From Sinorhizobium glycinis (lineage in GTDB: Bacteria; Pseudomonadota; Alphaproteobacteria; Rhizobiales; Rhizobiaceae), in the NCBI RefSeq assembly GCF_001651865.1, contig NZ_LPUX01000060.1, positions 62,001-126,000 on the forward strand: a stretch of 64,000 nt of DNA. The letters are read 5' to 3'. A model generated the notes under the pieces. The model was not told where the DNA came from. It searched no databases and was given only the letters and a program-made list of their open reading frames with translations. Of the stretch, positions 42,174 to 53,000 are shown in pieces (position 1 is the stretch's first letter; every line of letters begins with the position of its first letter). The position numbers and the translations under genes were made by a program.

Positions 42174-43133
42174 ATGAATCTCGTGCGCACCGCAATGTTG
42201 CTTGCCTTCATGACCGTCCTCTTCATGGCCGTCGGCTATGTCATTGGCGGCAGGGGCGGCATGATGATCGCCCTGGTCATGGCCGCGGGCATGAACTTCT
42301 TCTCCTACTGGAATTCGGACCGCCTGGTCTTGAGCATGTATCGGGCCCAGGAAGTCGACGAGCGCAGCGCCCCCGAATATTACCGCATCCTGCGCGACCT
42401 GGCGCAGAAAGCCGGCCTGCCGATGCCGCGCGTCTATGTTATCGACAGCCCGCAGCCGAACGCCTTTGCCACTGGCCGCAACCCACAGAATGCGGCGGTC
42501 GCCGCCTCCACCGGCCTCCTGCAGTCGCTTTCCTACGAAGAGGTTGCCGGCGTCATGGCGCATGAACTCGCGCATATTCAGTATCGCGACACCCTGACGA
42601 TGACGCTGACGGCGACGCTCGCCGGTGCCATTTCCATGCTCGGCAACTTTGCCTTCTTCTTCGGCGGCAATCGCGAAAACAATAATCCGCTCGGCTTCAT
42701 CGGCGTGCTGATCGCAATGATCGTCGCTCCGCTCGCGGCCATGCTGGTGCAGATGGCGATCAGCCGCACGCGCGAGTATTCCGCCGACCGGCGCGGCGCC
42801 GAGATCTGCGGCAATCCTCTCTGGCTCGCCTCGGCGCTCCGGAAGATCGCCGGCTTCGCCCATGCAATTCCGAACTATGACGCCGAACGGAATCCGGCGA
42901 CGGCGCACATGTTCATCATCAATCCGCTTTCGGGCGAGCGCATGGACAACCTCTTCTCGACCCATCCGAACACCGAAAACCGCGTTGCGGCGCTCGAGCG
43001 GATGGCGGGCGAGATGCCGGCGGGCTCGACGTCACCGGTTCGCCCTGATAATGCGGTGCGCAAATCGCGCTCTGTCCCGAGAACCGGCTGGGGTCGCGGT
43101 GGTTCCGAACCGCCGAGAGGCCCCTGGTCCTGA
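42174..43133 (+). CDS. htpX: HtpX-type membrane zinc protease
   Basis: A 319-residue M48 metalloprotease of the inner membrane that degrades damaged membrane proteins. It has two N-terminal membrane segments, the zinc-binding HELAH (residues 130-134) and two more hydrophobic segments near 145-190. A later [22 protein letters not shown] block contributes the third ligand. The C-terminal tail is rich in Arg/Pro. The start at 42174 has GGAG upstream. Its stop overlaps the rsmB start (TGATG), so rsmB is likely coupled to it. Confidence 0.93.
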   Translation: MNLVRTAMLLAFMTVLFMAVGYVIGGRGGMMIALVMAAGMNFFSYWNSDRLVLSMYRAQEVDERSAPEYYRILRDLAQKAGLPMPRVYVIDSPQPNAFATGRNPQNAAVAASTGLLQSLSYEEVAGVMAHELAHIQYRDTLTMTLTATLAGAISMLGNFAFFFGGNRENNNPLGFIGVLIAMIVAPLAAMLVQMAISRTREYSADRRGAEICGNPLWLASALRKIAGFAHAIPNYDAERNPATAHMFIINPLSGERMDNLFSTHPNTENRVAALERMAGEMPAGSTSPVRPDNAVRKSRSVPRTGWGRGGSEPPRGPWS

Positions 43134-44545
43134 TGTCAGAAAAAAACAAGAACGATTCACGTCCGAAACGAGCCCGATCACACAAGCCGTCCGGAACCGG
43201 AGGGCGGCGGCCTGGCGCGAGCGTCCAGGCCAAGCCGGGGCTGAAGAGCCGTCAGGCGGCCGCCAAGATCCTGGCGGCGGTGGTCGATCGCAAGACCTCG
43301 CTCGACGGGATGCTCGACCAGGAGCACGGCAATCCCGCCTATCGCGGGCTCAACGATGCCGACCGGGCGCTGGTGCGGGCCATCCTCAATTCGGCGCTTC
43401 GTCACCTGCCGCGGATTCGTGCCGCTATCGATTCGCTCCTGCAGAGCCCGCTGCCCGAGGGCGCGCGTGCGTTGGAGCACATGCTGACGGTCGCGGCAGC
43501 ACAGATCCTTTATCTCGATATTCCGGATCATTCCGCCGTCGACCTTGCGGTCGAGCAGGCGCAGTCTGATCCGCGCAATCGCCGCTTCGCCAGCCTCGTC
43601 AACGCGGTCTTGCGGCGGCTTTCGCGCGAGAAGGAGGCGATCCTTGAAAAGGTGCGGGCCGTGCCGGCCATTCCGGACTGGTTCTACGACCGGCTCGTCG
43701 CCCATTACGGCCGCCCTGAGGCGGAAGGCATTTCGGAGGCGCAGCTCGTTCCCGCCGCGATCGATCTGACCGTGAAGTCCGACCCCGCCTCATGGGCCGA
43801 GCGTCTCGGCGGCTCGGTGCTGCCGACCGGCTCGGTTCGGCTCGGCGATTTTACCGGCACGATCCCGTCCTTGCCGGGCTTTGCGGAAGGGGCCTGGTGG
43901 GTGCAGGACGCCGCCGCCTCCATTCCGGCGCGCCTTTTCGGCGATCTGTCCGGCAAAGCGGTGGTCGATCTCTGCGCGGCGCCGGGCGGCAAGACGGCCC
44001 AGCTCATTCTCGCCGGGGCGAAGGTGACGGCGCTTGACCAGTCCTCCAGCCGATTGCGGCGGCTGAAGGCCAATCTCGAACGGCTCGGTCTCGAAGCCCG
44101 GACGAAAGAGATCGACATGGCGGATTTCCGACCGGACGAGCTCTTCGACGCAGCGCTTCTCGATGCCCCCTGCTCGTCGACCGGCACGACGCGGCGTCAC
44201 CCGGATGTGCTCTGGACGAAAGGGCCGGAGGACATCGAAAAGCTTGCCCGGCTTCAGGAGCGGCTGCTGCGCCATGCCTTAAGCGTCGTCAAGCCGGGTG
44301 GCCTTGTGGTCTTTTCCAATTGCTCGCTGGACCCGCGCGAGGGGGAAGAGGTCGTGGCGCGCGTCCTTGACGACGGACTTTGCGCGCGAATTCCGATCGC
44401 TCCATCGGACTGGCCCGGGCTCGAGACGGCGATCACCGCTCTTGGCGAATTCCGCACGACGCCGGCGATGCTGCCGCTTGGCCCCCCCTTTTCCGGCGGG
44501 CTCGACGGTTTCTACGCGGCTGTGCTCCGCCGCCCCGGGGGCTAG
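43133..44545 (+). CDS. rsmB: 16S rRNA (cytosine967-C5)-methyltransferase family
   Basis: A 470-residue RsmB/Sun-family methyltransferase. A basic N-terminal tail (about 40 residues, unusually long) is followed by a NusB-like RNA-binding domain (about 42-180). The SAM-dependent catalytic domain has DLCAAPGGKTAQL (motif I). LLDAPCSSTGTTRRHPD holds the first catalytic Cys and FSNCSLDPREGEE the second. It begins at the last base of the htpX stop region. The exact target base is inferred from the family. Confidence 0.88.
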   Translation: MSEKNKNDSRPKRARSHKPSGTGGRRPGASVQAKPGLKSRQAAAKILAAVVDRKTSLDGMLDQEHGNPAYRGLNDADRALVRAILNSALRHLPRIRAAIDSLLQSPLPEGARALEHMLTVAAAQILYLDIPDHSAVDLAVEQAQSDPRNRRFASLVNAVLRRLSREKEAILEKVRAVPAIPDWFYDRLVAHYGRPEAEGISEAQLVPAAIDLTVKSDPASWAERLGGSVLPTGSVRLGDFTGTIPSLPGFAEGAWWVQDAAASIPARLFGDLSGKAVVDLCAAPGGKTAQLILAGAKVTALDQSSSRLRRLKANLERLGLEARTKEIDMADFRPDELFDAALLDAPCSSTGTTRRHPDVLWTKGPEDIEKLARLQERLLRHALSVVKPGGLVVFSNCSLDPREGEEVVARVLDDGLCARIPIAPSDWPGLETAITALGEFRTTPAMLPLGPPFSGGLDGFYAAVLRRPGG

Positions 44546-44577
44546 CGCGTCTCATTCAATCGTATTTCATGCGATGC

Positions 44578-44635
44578 GTTTTTGTGCATGTCGTTGTCCC
44601 AAAACCGTTACACACTTTTGGGCGGCATGCATTGG
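44578..44635 (+). repeat. 58-bp palindromic element, tandem copy 1
   Basis: Begins GTTTTTGTGCATGTCG and ends GGCATGCATTGG. Inner CCCAAAA and TTTTGGG arms can pair. The next copy, at 44642, is identical; 6 bases separate them. Confidence 0.85.
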
Positions 44636-44641
44636 GTCTTT

Positions 44642-44699
44642 GTTTTTGTGCATGTCGTTGTCCCAAAACCGTTACACACTTTTGGGCGGCATGCATTGG
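44642..44699 (+). repeat. 58-bp palindromic element, tandem copy 2
   Basis: Identical to 44578-44635. It lies downstream of rsmB and upstream of the heparinase-like gene. A related inverse copy lies at 46573. Confidence 0.85.
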
Positions 44700-44884
44700 C
44701 GGCATAAGGCTCGTCAACAGACTGTCTCTCCGGTGCAATTGACGCTTTTTGACCGCCCGCCTATCAATGGTGGCAAATTGATAGAAATTTAATCATCCTT
44801 CCGGCACGGTTCCGGCCATGAAAGCGATTCTGCCCAAGCGCTCCGACGGTCCCGTTGCGGCAATCAAGAAACCTGCAGGCGCCG

Positions 44885-46570
44885 ATGCTGTTTTCCAGTA
44901 AACGAAGGCTGCTTTACCTGTACCTGCGCGAAGGCTGGCGCCGCTTTTCGCGCCGGCTTTCGCTCGGGCGGTTGTCGGCGCTGCGCTTTTCCGGATCGAC
45001 GCCGGACCGGCTCATCGTCGCACCCACGGATCTCAGGGCTATCGATCCTTTCGTCGCGGAGGAGATACTTCAGGGCCGCTATCCGCTGGCCGGCCGGGTG
45101 CTCGATACCGAAGGCGAATCGCCCTTCGAGATCGATCTGCCGTCGCATGAATTTGCCAATCGGCTCCATGCCTTCGACTGGCTGCGCCACATGCGCGCCG
45201 TCCGCGACGACGCCGGCTTTGCCAGGCTGCGGCAGATCCTCGACGACTGGATGGGCACGCATGGCCGCAATATCGGCGGCATCGCCTGGGAGGCGGACGT
45301 GATCGCCCAGCGCGTTATTGCCTGGCTGTCGCATTCGCCGGTGGTGTTGCGCCACGCCGAGCACGGTTTCTATCGCCGCTTCCTGAAGAGCCTCGCCTTT
45401 CAGGTCCGCTATCTCCGCCACATCGCCGAGACCGTCCCGGATGGTGAGGCACGGCTCAGGGTTCGCATCGCTTTGGCGATGGCGTCCGTGTCGATGCCCG
45501 TCTCCCCTTCGGCACTGCGCCGGACCGGGCGCAGCCTGGATCTCGAGCTCGACCGGCAGATCCTGCCCGATGGCGGCCATTTCTCCCGCAATCCGCGTGC
45601 CGGGCTCGAACTGCTTCTCGATCTGCTGCCGTTGCGCCAGACCTATGTCAATCTCGGTCACGACGTGCCGTCGCGGCTGATCTCCGGCATCGATCGCATG
45701 TACCCTGCGCTTCGGTTCTTCCGGCATCAGAGCGGGGAACTGGCGCTCTTCAACGGCGCCACCTCGGTGCCGGCGCACGAGCTTGCTTCGGTGCTGCGTT
45801 ACGACGAGACCGCGGGTGAGCCGTTCCGGTCGCTTCCGCATATCAATTTCGAGCGGCTCTCGCTCGGCGAGACCGTCGTCATCGTGGATACCGGGCGTCC
45901 GCTGTCGGTCGATCTGTCGCGCGGCGCCCATGCCGGCTGCCTCTCCTTCGAGATGTCTTCGGGACGAAATCGTCTGATCATCAATTCCGGCGCCCCCAAA
46001 TTCGCCGGCGAACGATTTCGGCAAATGGCCCGCGCCACTGCCGCGCACTCGACGGTGACGGTGAACGACACCTCCTCCTCGCGCTTTTCGCAATCGGCCT
46101 TTCTCGGTCCGATCATCGTCAGTGGGGTATCGCGAATCGAGGCGGAGCGAAACGACGAGCCCGGCCGCATCGAATCGGTCAAGGCGCGCCATGATGGCTA
46201 TCTCGGCGCCTTCGGGCTCATCCACGAGCGCGACATCGGTGTCCTGAACGGCGGCCGGTTGATCCGAGGACGCGACCGGCTTGCCCGGGAAAGCGGCAGC
46301 GATCCGGAGGCGTCCGATGCGGCGATTGCCGTTGCCCGCTTTCACATCCATCCGGCGATCGGGCTTCGCCAGAGCAGCAAGAGCGAGATCTATTTGAGTG
46401 CGCCCGACGGCGAGGGCTGGCTTTTTGCCTGCCGGGACGGGGAAGTGGCGATCGAGGAGGACGTCTTCTTCGCCGACCCCTCCGGTGTGCGCGCCTCGTC
46501 GCAGATCACCGTCATCTTCGCGGCGGGGTCGCAACCGGAGATCCAGTGGACGCTGACCCGCGAGGGTTAA
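44885..46570 (+). CDS. Heparinase II/III-like protein
   Basis: A 561-residue protein of the COG5360 heparinase II/III-like family. The N-terminal helical half (about residues 60-270) has FDWLRHMRAVRDD and DDWMGTHGRNIGG. A beta-rich C-terminal half has FEMSSGRNRLIINSGAP and ARATAAHSTVTVNDTSSS, typical of the family. I see no signal peptide. The ATG at 44885 fits homologues; a TTG 30 bases upstream is possible. A role on uronic-acid polymers is presumed from related lyases, but the substrate is not known. Confidence 0.8.
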   Translation: MLFSSKRRLLYLYLREGWRRFSRRLSLGRLSALRFSGSTPDRLIVAPTDLRAIDPFVAEEILQGRYPLAGRVLDTEGESPFEIDLPSHEFANRLHAFDWLRHMRAVRDDAGFARLRQILDDWMGTHGRNIGGIAWEADVIAQRVIAWLSHSPVVLRHAEHGFYRRFLKSLAFQVRYLRHIAETVPDGEARLRVRIALAMASVSMPVSPSALRRTGRSLDLELDRQILPDGGHFSRNPRAGLELLLDLLPLRQTYVNLGHDVPSRLISGIDRMYPALRFFRHQSGELALFNGATSVPAHELASVLRYDETAGEPFRSLPHINFERLSLGETVVIVDTGRPLSVDLSRGAHAGCLSFEMSSGRNRLIINSGAPKFAGERFRQMARATAAHSTVTVNDTSSSRFSQSAFLGPIIVSGVSRIEAERNDEPGRIESVKARHDGYLGAFGLIHERDIGVLNGGRLIRGRDRLARESGSDPEASDAAIAVARFHIHPAIGLRQSSKSEIYLSAPDGEGWLFACRDGEVAIEEDVFFADPSGVRASSQITVIFAAGSQPEIQWTLTREG

Positions 46571-46572
46571 TC

Positions 46573-46621
46573 CATGTCGCCGAAAACTGTGCAGGGGTTT
46601 GGGATGACAACATGCACAAAC
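46573..46621 (-). repeat. Diverged inverse copy of the 58-bp palindromic element
   Basis: Runs from CATGTCGCCGAAAACTGTGC to GATGACAACATGCACAAA and resembles the inverse of the 44578 element at roughly 70% of positions by eye. It lies between the heparinase-like gene and purH. Confidence 0.65.
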
Positions 46622-46797
46622 CAGCGTCGAAAGCGCGCCGAGAGCCCGACATTCTTTAGACCGAACGACGAAGGCTATTTTCCGCCCGCCGCAGCGGCCG
46701 AAGGTTTCTTCCGCTGGCAAGCTATGCTACGGGCAGCCATCCCAATCGCCGGCACCCCCTCTTTCAAGCGTCCGGCGCTGCCAAAGGAGCATGGTTG

Positions 46798-48408
46798 ATG
46801 GCTGTCGCCTCCAAGAAAATCCCGGCTCCGGACGAAGTCCGGATCCAAACCGCCCTCCTCTCCGTGTCCGACAAGGCGGGCATCGTCGAACTCGCCCGTG
46901 CGCTCGACGAAAAGGGTGTGCGGCTGGTCTCCACCGGTGGCACCCACAAGGCACTTGCGGCGGCGGGGCTTCCCGTCATGGACGTTTCCGAATTGACCGG
47001 CTTTCCGGAAGTCATGGACGGGCGCGTCAAGACGCTTCATCCCGGCGTGCATGGCGGCCTGCTCGCTATTCGCGACGATGCAGACCACAAGGCGGCGATG
47101 GACGAGCATGGCATTGCCGCGATCGATCTCGTCGTCATCAATCTCTATCCGTTCGAGGAGGTCCGCGCCCAGGGCGGCGACTATCCGACCACCGTCGAGA
47201 ATATCGACATCGGCGGGCCGGCGATGATCCGCGCATCGGCCAAGAACCATGCCTATGTGACGATCGTCACCGATCCGGCCGACTATTCGGTGCTGCTCGA
47301 CGAAATCGCCAACGGCACGACGCGCTACGCCTTTCGCCAGAAAATGGCGGCCAAGGCCTACGCCCGGACGGCTGCCTATGACGCGGCGATCTCCAACTGG
47401 TTCGCCGAGGCGCTCGACACGCCCATGCCGCGCCATCGCGTCATTGGCGGCGTGCTGAAGGAAGAAATGCGCTACGGCGAGAACCCGCATCAGAAGGCGG
47501 GCTTCTACGTTACCGGCGAGAACCGGCCCGGAGTCGCGACCGCGGCGCTGCTGCAGGGCAAGCAGCTTTCCTACAACAACATCAACGATACGGACGCAGC
47601 TTTCGAGCTGGTGGCGGAGTTCCTGCCCGAAAAGGCGCCGGCCTGCGCGATCATCAAGCACGCCAACCCCTGCGGCGTCGCCACCGCGCCGTCGCTCGCC
47701 GAAGCCTATCGTCGCGCGCTCGCCTGCGATTCGACCTCGGCCTTCGGCGGCATCATCGCGCTCAACCAAGAGCTCGATGCGGAAACGGCCGAAGAGATCG
47801 TCAAGCTCTTCACCGAGGTGATCATCGCGCCGTCCATCAGCGACGAGGCCAAGGCGATCATCGCCAAGAAGCCGAACCTCCGTCTGCTGGCGGCCGGCGG
47901 CCTGCCGGATCCGCGCACGCCGGGCTTGACCGCCAAGACGGTCGCCGGCGGGTTCTTGGTCCAGACGCGCGACAACGGCATGGTCGAGGACCTGGAGCTC
48001 AAGGTCGTCACCAAGCGCGCGCCGTCGGCACAGGAGCTCGAGGACATGAAATTCGCCTTCAAGGTGGCGAAGCACGTCAAGTCGAACGCGGTGGTCTATG
48101 CGAAGGATGGCCAGACGGCCGGCATCGGCGCCGGCCAGATGAGCCGCGTCGATTCGGCCCGCATCGCCGCCATAAAGGCCGAGGAAGCCGCCAAGTCGCT
48201 CGGCCTTGCCGCGCCGCTGACGCGTGGGTCCGCCGTCGCATCGGAGGCCTTCCTGCCCTTCGCGGACGGACTGCTGTCGGCAATCGCCGCCGGCGCCACC
48301 GCCGTCATCCAGCCGGGCGGCTCGATGCGCGACGACGAGGTGATCGCGGCGGCCAACGAGCACAATGTCGCGATGGTCTTCACCGGCATGCGGCACTTCC
48401 GGCATTAA
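46798..48408 (+). CDS. purH: AICAR transformylase/IMP cyclohydrolase
   Basis: A 536-residue bifunctional purine enzyme for the last two steps to IMP. The N-terminal cyclohydrolase domain has [10 protein letters not shown] and [15 protein letters not shown]. The C-terminal transformylase domain has [14 protein letters not shown], the catalytic [12 protein letters not shown] (Lys-His) and the final [26 protein letters not shown] region, given here only by its key ends. The ATG at 46798 follows AAGGAG; a TTG just before it is unlikely. Confidence 0.97.
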   Translation: MAVASKKIPAPDEVRIQTALLSVSDKAGIVELARALDEKGVRLVSTGGTHKALAAAGLPVMDVSELTGFPEVMDGRVKTLHPGVHGGLLAIRDDADHKAAMDEHGIAAIDLVVINLYPFEEVRAQGGDYPTTVENIDIGGPAMIRASAKNHAYVTIVTDPADYSVLLDEIANGTTRYAFRQKMAAKAYARTAAYDAAISNWFAEALDTPMPRHRVIGGVLKEEMRYGENPHQKAGFYVTGENRPGVATAALLQGKQLSYNNINDTDAAFELVAEFLPEKAPACAIIKHANPCGVATAPSLAEAYRRALACDSTSAFGGIIALNQELDAETAEEIVKLFTEVIIAPSISDEAKAIIAKKPNLRLLAAGGLPDPRTPGLTAKTVAGGFLVQTRDNGMVEDLELKVVTKRAPSAQELEDMKFAFKVAKHVKSNAVVYAKDGQTAGIGAGQMSRVDSARIAAIKAEEAAKSLGLAAPLTRGSAVASEAFLPFADGLLSAIAAGATAVIQPGGSMRDDEVIAAANEHNVAMVFTGMRHFRH

Positions 48409-48474
48409 GGGAGGCGGCGCCAAGCGCGCCGAATTGCGTGCAGGAGCGGCGATGCGCCGAGCGGGCGCCGCTTG

Positions 48475-48524
48475 TCCCTTCTCCCCGCCTGCGGGGAGAG
48501 GGTGCCGGCAGGCGGATGAGGGGC
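48475..48524. repeat. RIME half-element after purH
   Basis: A single hairpin (CCCTTCTCCCCGC / GCGGGGAGAGG) with the GTGCCGGCAGGCGGATGAGG end, between the convergent purH and MFS genes. Confidence 0.75.
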
Positions 48525-48569
48525 GTTACACTCCGAGAACTACGCGCAAAAAACCTTCTGCCGGCGGCT

Positions 48570-49961
48570 TCACCCCGGCCGATGGGCCGGGTAGGGCGTG
48601 CGCAGCAGGGCGACCAGTCCGACGGCGAGGAAGGCGACCAGCGCCATCATGCCGATCCGGGCCGAACCGGTCATCACCGTGATGGTCGCCACCGAGGCGG
48701 GCGCCAGGAAAGAGGTGGCGCGGCCTGACAGCGCATAGAGCCCGAAATAGCGCCCGGCCTCGTCGGCCGCGACGCTGCGGGAGAGATAGGACCGCGACGA
48801 GGCCTGCACCGGGCCGAAGGCGATACCGACCAGCAGGCCATAAAGGATATAGGCCTTCTCGGCCGCGGTGCCGAAAAGCCCGCCCGAATCGGCGATCGGC
48901 AGCGCGACAAGCCCGAACAGCGTGAAACCGGGACCGGTCGAGACGATGCCGAGCGTCGCCACCGTCAGGCAGACGAGGCTGGCGACGACGATCTTCTTTG
49001 AGCCGAGGTGAGTATCGAGCCAGCTGGCGCAAAGGCAGCCGCCAATCGCCACGACGTTCAGGATGATGCCGTAGAGGCCGAGTTCCATTGTCTGCCAGCC
49101 GAACATGCCGGCGGCGAAAGTGCCGCCGAGCGCGAGCAAGCCGTTGACGCCGTCCTGGTAGATCATACGGGCGATCAGGAAGCGCAGGATTCCCGCCCTG
49201 TCCCTGAGCTCGCCGAGCGTGCCCCGGAGTTCCGTGAGGCCCCGGGCGGTCGCCTCCCTGAGGGATGCCTTCGCCTTGCCTGCATCGGGGGTGAAGAGAA
49301 ACATCGGCAGGATGAAGACCAGGTACCAAAGTGCCGCGATCGGGCCGGTGATGCGGGCGTCTTCGCCCCTGGCCGGATCGAGCCGGAAAAGCGGATCGAG
49401 CCCGAGCCCCGTCTTGCCGGTAGCCGGATTCCCGGCAAGCAGGGCGACGACTCCGATCAGCACGGTCATGCCGCCGAGATAGCCCATTCCCCAGGCGAGG
49501 TTGGAGATTCGCCCGACCTCCTTTTCGCCGACGAGGCGCGGCATCATCGAATCGTTGAAGACGATCGAAAACTCGGCGGCGACCGTTGCCAGCGCCAGGA
49601 AGATCGCGGGGTAGATCAGCGGTGTACCGGGCACCGCAAACCAGAGCATGGCGAGCGAGACGACCTTGATGACGGCGAAGAAGCCGATCCACGGTTTGCG
49701 GGGTCCGGTCGCATCGGCAATGGCGCCAAGCACCGGAGAAAGCACCGCAATGACGATGCCGGAAACCGTGAGCGTGTAGGCCCAGATCGCCTGCCCCGCG
49801 GCATGGTCGGTCGTCAGCCGGGAAACGAAATAAGGCGCGAAGATGAAGGTGGTGATAACCGTGAAGAAAGGCTGAGCCGCCCAGTCGAACAGCATCCAGC
49901 CGGCAATGCCGAGACGGGTGGTTTTCGGCTGTTCGGTCGTTCGTCCGGCCCTCAAATCCAA
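48570..49961 (-). CDS. MFS transporter (Atg22/UMF1-like)
   Basis: A 463-residue transporter with about 12 hydrophobic segments, related to the UMF1/Atg22 branch of the major facilitator superfamily. FDWAAQPFFTVITTFIFAPYF starts the first helix, and DSMMPRLVGEKEVGRISNLAWGMGYLG is a conserved block (given in part: EVGRISNLAWGMGYLGG). I chose TTG at 49961 because GGGAGGGG precedes it; an earlier TTG at 49979 lies before that ribosome site. Substrates of bacterial members are unknown. Confidence 0.82.
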   Translation of the reverse strand: MDLRAGRTTEQPKTTRLGIAGWMLFDWAAQPFFTVITTFIFAPYFVSRLTTDHAAGQAIWAYTLTVSGIVIAVLSPVLGAIADATGPRKPWIGFFAVIKVVSLAMLWFAVPGTPLIYPAIFLALATVAAEFSIVFNDSMMPRLVGEKEVGRISNLAWGMGYLGGMTVLIGVVALLAGNPATGKTGLGLDPLFRLDPARGEDARITGPIAALWYLVFILPMFLFTPDAGKAKASLREATARGLTELRGTLGELRDRAGILRFLIARMIYQDGVNGLLALGGTFAAGMFGWQTMELGLYGIILNVVAIGGCLCASWLDTHLGSKKIVVASLVCLTVATLGIVSTGPGFTLFGLVALPIADSGGLFGTAAEKAYILYGLLVGIAFGPVQASSRSYLSRSVAADEAGRYFGLYALSGRATSFLAPASVATITVMTGSARIGMMALVAFLAVGLVALLRTPYPAHRPG

Positions 49962-50046
49962 GGTCCCCTCCCGGATCAAGACAGCCCGCGCCGTTTAACA
50001 GGCGCGAGTGCCAATGCATTGATTTCGCTTGAACCGGGAACGGAAT

Positions 50047-50077
50047 CAGTCCTCCGGGCCAGCGGCCCGGAGGACTG
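50047..50077 (-). terminator. Strong hairpin at the end of the glutamate dehydrogenase gene
   Basis: CAGTCCTCCGGGCC and GGCCCGGAGGACTG form a perfect 14-base stem with a 3-base loop, two bases past the stop codon. It lacks a T-run on the minus strand, so it may protect the 3' end or act with Rho rather than alone. Confidence 0.6.
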
Positions 50078-50079
50078 TG

Positions 50080-53000
50080 TCATTTCGCCCTGCCGCGTGC
50101 AAGATCGCTGAGGAGGCCTGCGGCGACGGTGATCTTGGCAAGCGTCGTCTCGCCCTTTTCGGTCAGGAGCTTCAACTGGTCGCCAGCGCGCGTGACACGC
50201 TCACGGTCCTGCTCCTGCCAGGCGACAACCGGATTGCGGTCTCGCTTCTGTTCGACGAGTGCGGCGATTGTGATATCGCGCCGGGCGGTGGCGATGTCGG
50301 CAACGGCCCGGGTCAGCGCCATCGCCTCGAACTGTTCGGCGGCGGGCACCCGGTCGGCGGCCGCCAGCAAACGGTTGACCCGGAGCATTTCGGTCACGCC
50401 AAAGTAGCCTTGAGCCGTGCGATTGAGAGGCTCGCCGGTTACCGTAGCGATCTGCATGATCTCTGGGACCAGGGTCATCAGCGACAGTTCCGCGATTTCT
50501 TCGGCGAGCTTTGCCGGCACGCCGCTCTCGATGAAGCCTGCCGCCTTCAGGCGCGCCTCCTCGGCGCTCTCGCTCGATATCGCCGCGCGCATCGCGCCGC
50601 GCAGCTTCTGCAGCCCGTCGCGCAGGCGCTGAACGGCGTCGGCAACGGGACCCTCACTCGCTCGCGTGCGCAAGGCCCTTTCTGCGACGAGTGCAAAGAT
50701 GCGCCCGACTTCCTGGTAGAGCCTGTTCTGGATCACGCCGCTGATCCTGTTGTCGAGCGCGTCGATCTCGCCAAAGATTCGCGGCAGGTCGAAACCGTCG
50801 AGTGCCAGGACCGCGGCCTTGACGACGTCGGCGGAAAGGAAACCGGTCGCGTCCGTCAGCGTCGAGACGAAGGCGGGGCCGCCGCGGTTGATCGTTTCGT
50901 TGGCGAGCACCGTGGCAATGATCTCGCGGCGCAGCCGATGGCCGTGGATGTCCCCGGCATAGGTCTTGCGCATCTTTGCCGGGAAGTAGCGTTCGAGCGT
51001 CGCGGTGAAATAGGGGTCGTCCGGCAGACCGCTCTGGATCAGTTCCTCGAACAGCACCAGTTTCGCGTAGGAGAGCAGCACGCCGATCTCCGGGCGCGTC
51101 AACGGCTTGCCCGCCTGGTAACGCTCGGCCATCGCCAGCTCAGTCGGCAGCGTCTCCACCTTGCGGTTGAGATGCCCGTCGGTCTCGAGCCGCGCCATCA
51201 GCCGCGCCAGCGGCGTGCGGTTGGCGAGGCCCTGCATTTCGGTGAGCGAGATCGCCAGCGATTGCTGGTAGTTGTTGCGCAGTACGAGATGGGCGACCTC
51301 GTCGGTCATCGCGGCCAGCAGCGTGTTGCGCTTGGGCCGGGTCAGGCGTCCGTCGCGCATCGCCGAGGCGAGCGCGATCTTGATGTTGACCTCGACGTCG
51401 GAGGAATTGACGCCGGCCGAATTGTCGATGGCATCGGAATTGCAGCGCCCGCCGGCGAGCGAGAAGCCGATGCGCCCCTTCTGGGTGACGCCGAGATTGG
51501 CGCCCTCGCCGATCACCCGGGCGCGCACCTCGTCCGCCGTGACGCGGATCGGGTCGTTGGCGCGGTCGCCGACCTCGGCGTCCGTCTCGTTGCTGCCGCG
51601 CACATAGGTGCCGATGCCGCCGAACCACAGGAGATCCACCTGGCTCTTCAGGATCGCGTTCATGATCTCGAACGGCGTCGCCTTCTGCTTGTCGATGCCG
51701 ATCGCGGCCATTGCCTCGGGCGTCAGCGTGACGAGTTTCTCGGCCCGCGAGATGATCATCGCGCCGGGCGAAAGCGTCTTGCGGTCGTAGTCCTGCCAGC
51801 TCGAGCGCGGCAGCGCGAACATGCGCTTGCGCTCGGCAAAGGAGAGATCGATATCCGGATTCGGATCGATGAAGATGTCGCGGTGGTCGAAGGCGGCAAG
51901 CAGCCGGATCTTTTCCGAGAGCAGCATGCCGTTGCCGAAGACGTCGCCCGACATGTCGCCGACGCCGGCGACCGTGAAGGGCGTCGTCTGGATGTCGATG
52001 TCCATCTCACGAAAGTGCCGCTTGACGGCTTCCCAGGCGCCGCGCGCGGTGATGCCCATCTTCTTGTGGTCGTAGCCGGCAGAGCCACCCGAGGCGAAGG
52101 CGTCGTCGAGCCAGAAGCCGGCCTCCTGAGCCAGGCCGTTCGCCGTGTCCGAGAAGGTCGCGGTCCCCTTGTCGGCTGCGACGACGAAATACGGGTCGTC
52201 GCCGTCGAGACGAAGCGTGTCCTGAGGCGGCACGACCTCCTGGCCGACGATGTTGTCCGTCACCGAGAGCAGCGTGCGGATATAGGTCTTGTAGGCCTCG
52301 GTTCCGGCCTTGAAGACCTCGTCGCGGCTGCCGCCGACGGGCAGCTGCTTCGGGTAGAAGCCGCCCTTGGCGCCGACCGGAACGATGACGGCGTTCTTGA
52401 CCTGCTGCGCCTTGACGAGGCCCAGCACCTCGGTGCGGTAATCCTGGGCCCGGTCGGACCAGCGCAGCCCGCCGCGCGCCACCTTGCCGAAACGCAGATG
52501 CACGCCTTCCACTTCGGTGCCGTAGACGAAGATTTCGCGGAAGGGGCGCGGCTCCGGCAGGCCTTCGAGCTGTTTCGGATCGAGCTTGAAGGCAAGGACG
52601 GGACGCGGTCTGCCTACGGCATCCTTCTGGAAAAAATTGGTTCTCAGCGTCGACTGGATGACGTTGATGTAGCGGCGCAGGATCCGGTCCTCGTCGAGAC
52701 TGGGCACGGCGGAGAGCGCCTCCTCGATCGCGGCCAGCAGGACGCCGGTCTTCTTCGCGCGTGCCTTGGCGTCCGCCCTCGGATCGAGCCGCGACGAGAA
52801 CAGCCGGAAGATATCGGCGGCGATCGCCGGATATTTGTTCAGCGTGTCGGCGATATAGCCTTGAGAATAGGTGATCCCTGCCTGACGCAGATAGCGCGAA
52901 TAGGCGCGCAGCACCGTTACTTCGCGGGCGGTGAGCCCGGCGAGCAGGACCAGCCGGTTGAAGTTGTCGTCCTCGATCGTGCCGTTCCAGGCGGCGAGGA

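Noticed and set aside
46622..46797. Possible ZTP-type riboswitch in the purH leader
   Set aside because: Some purine genes have one, but I could not find the conserved core; only a repeat element and a ribosome site are visible.
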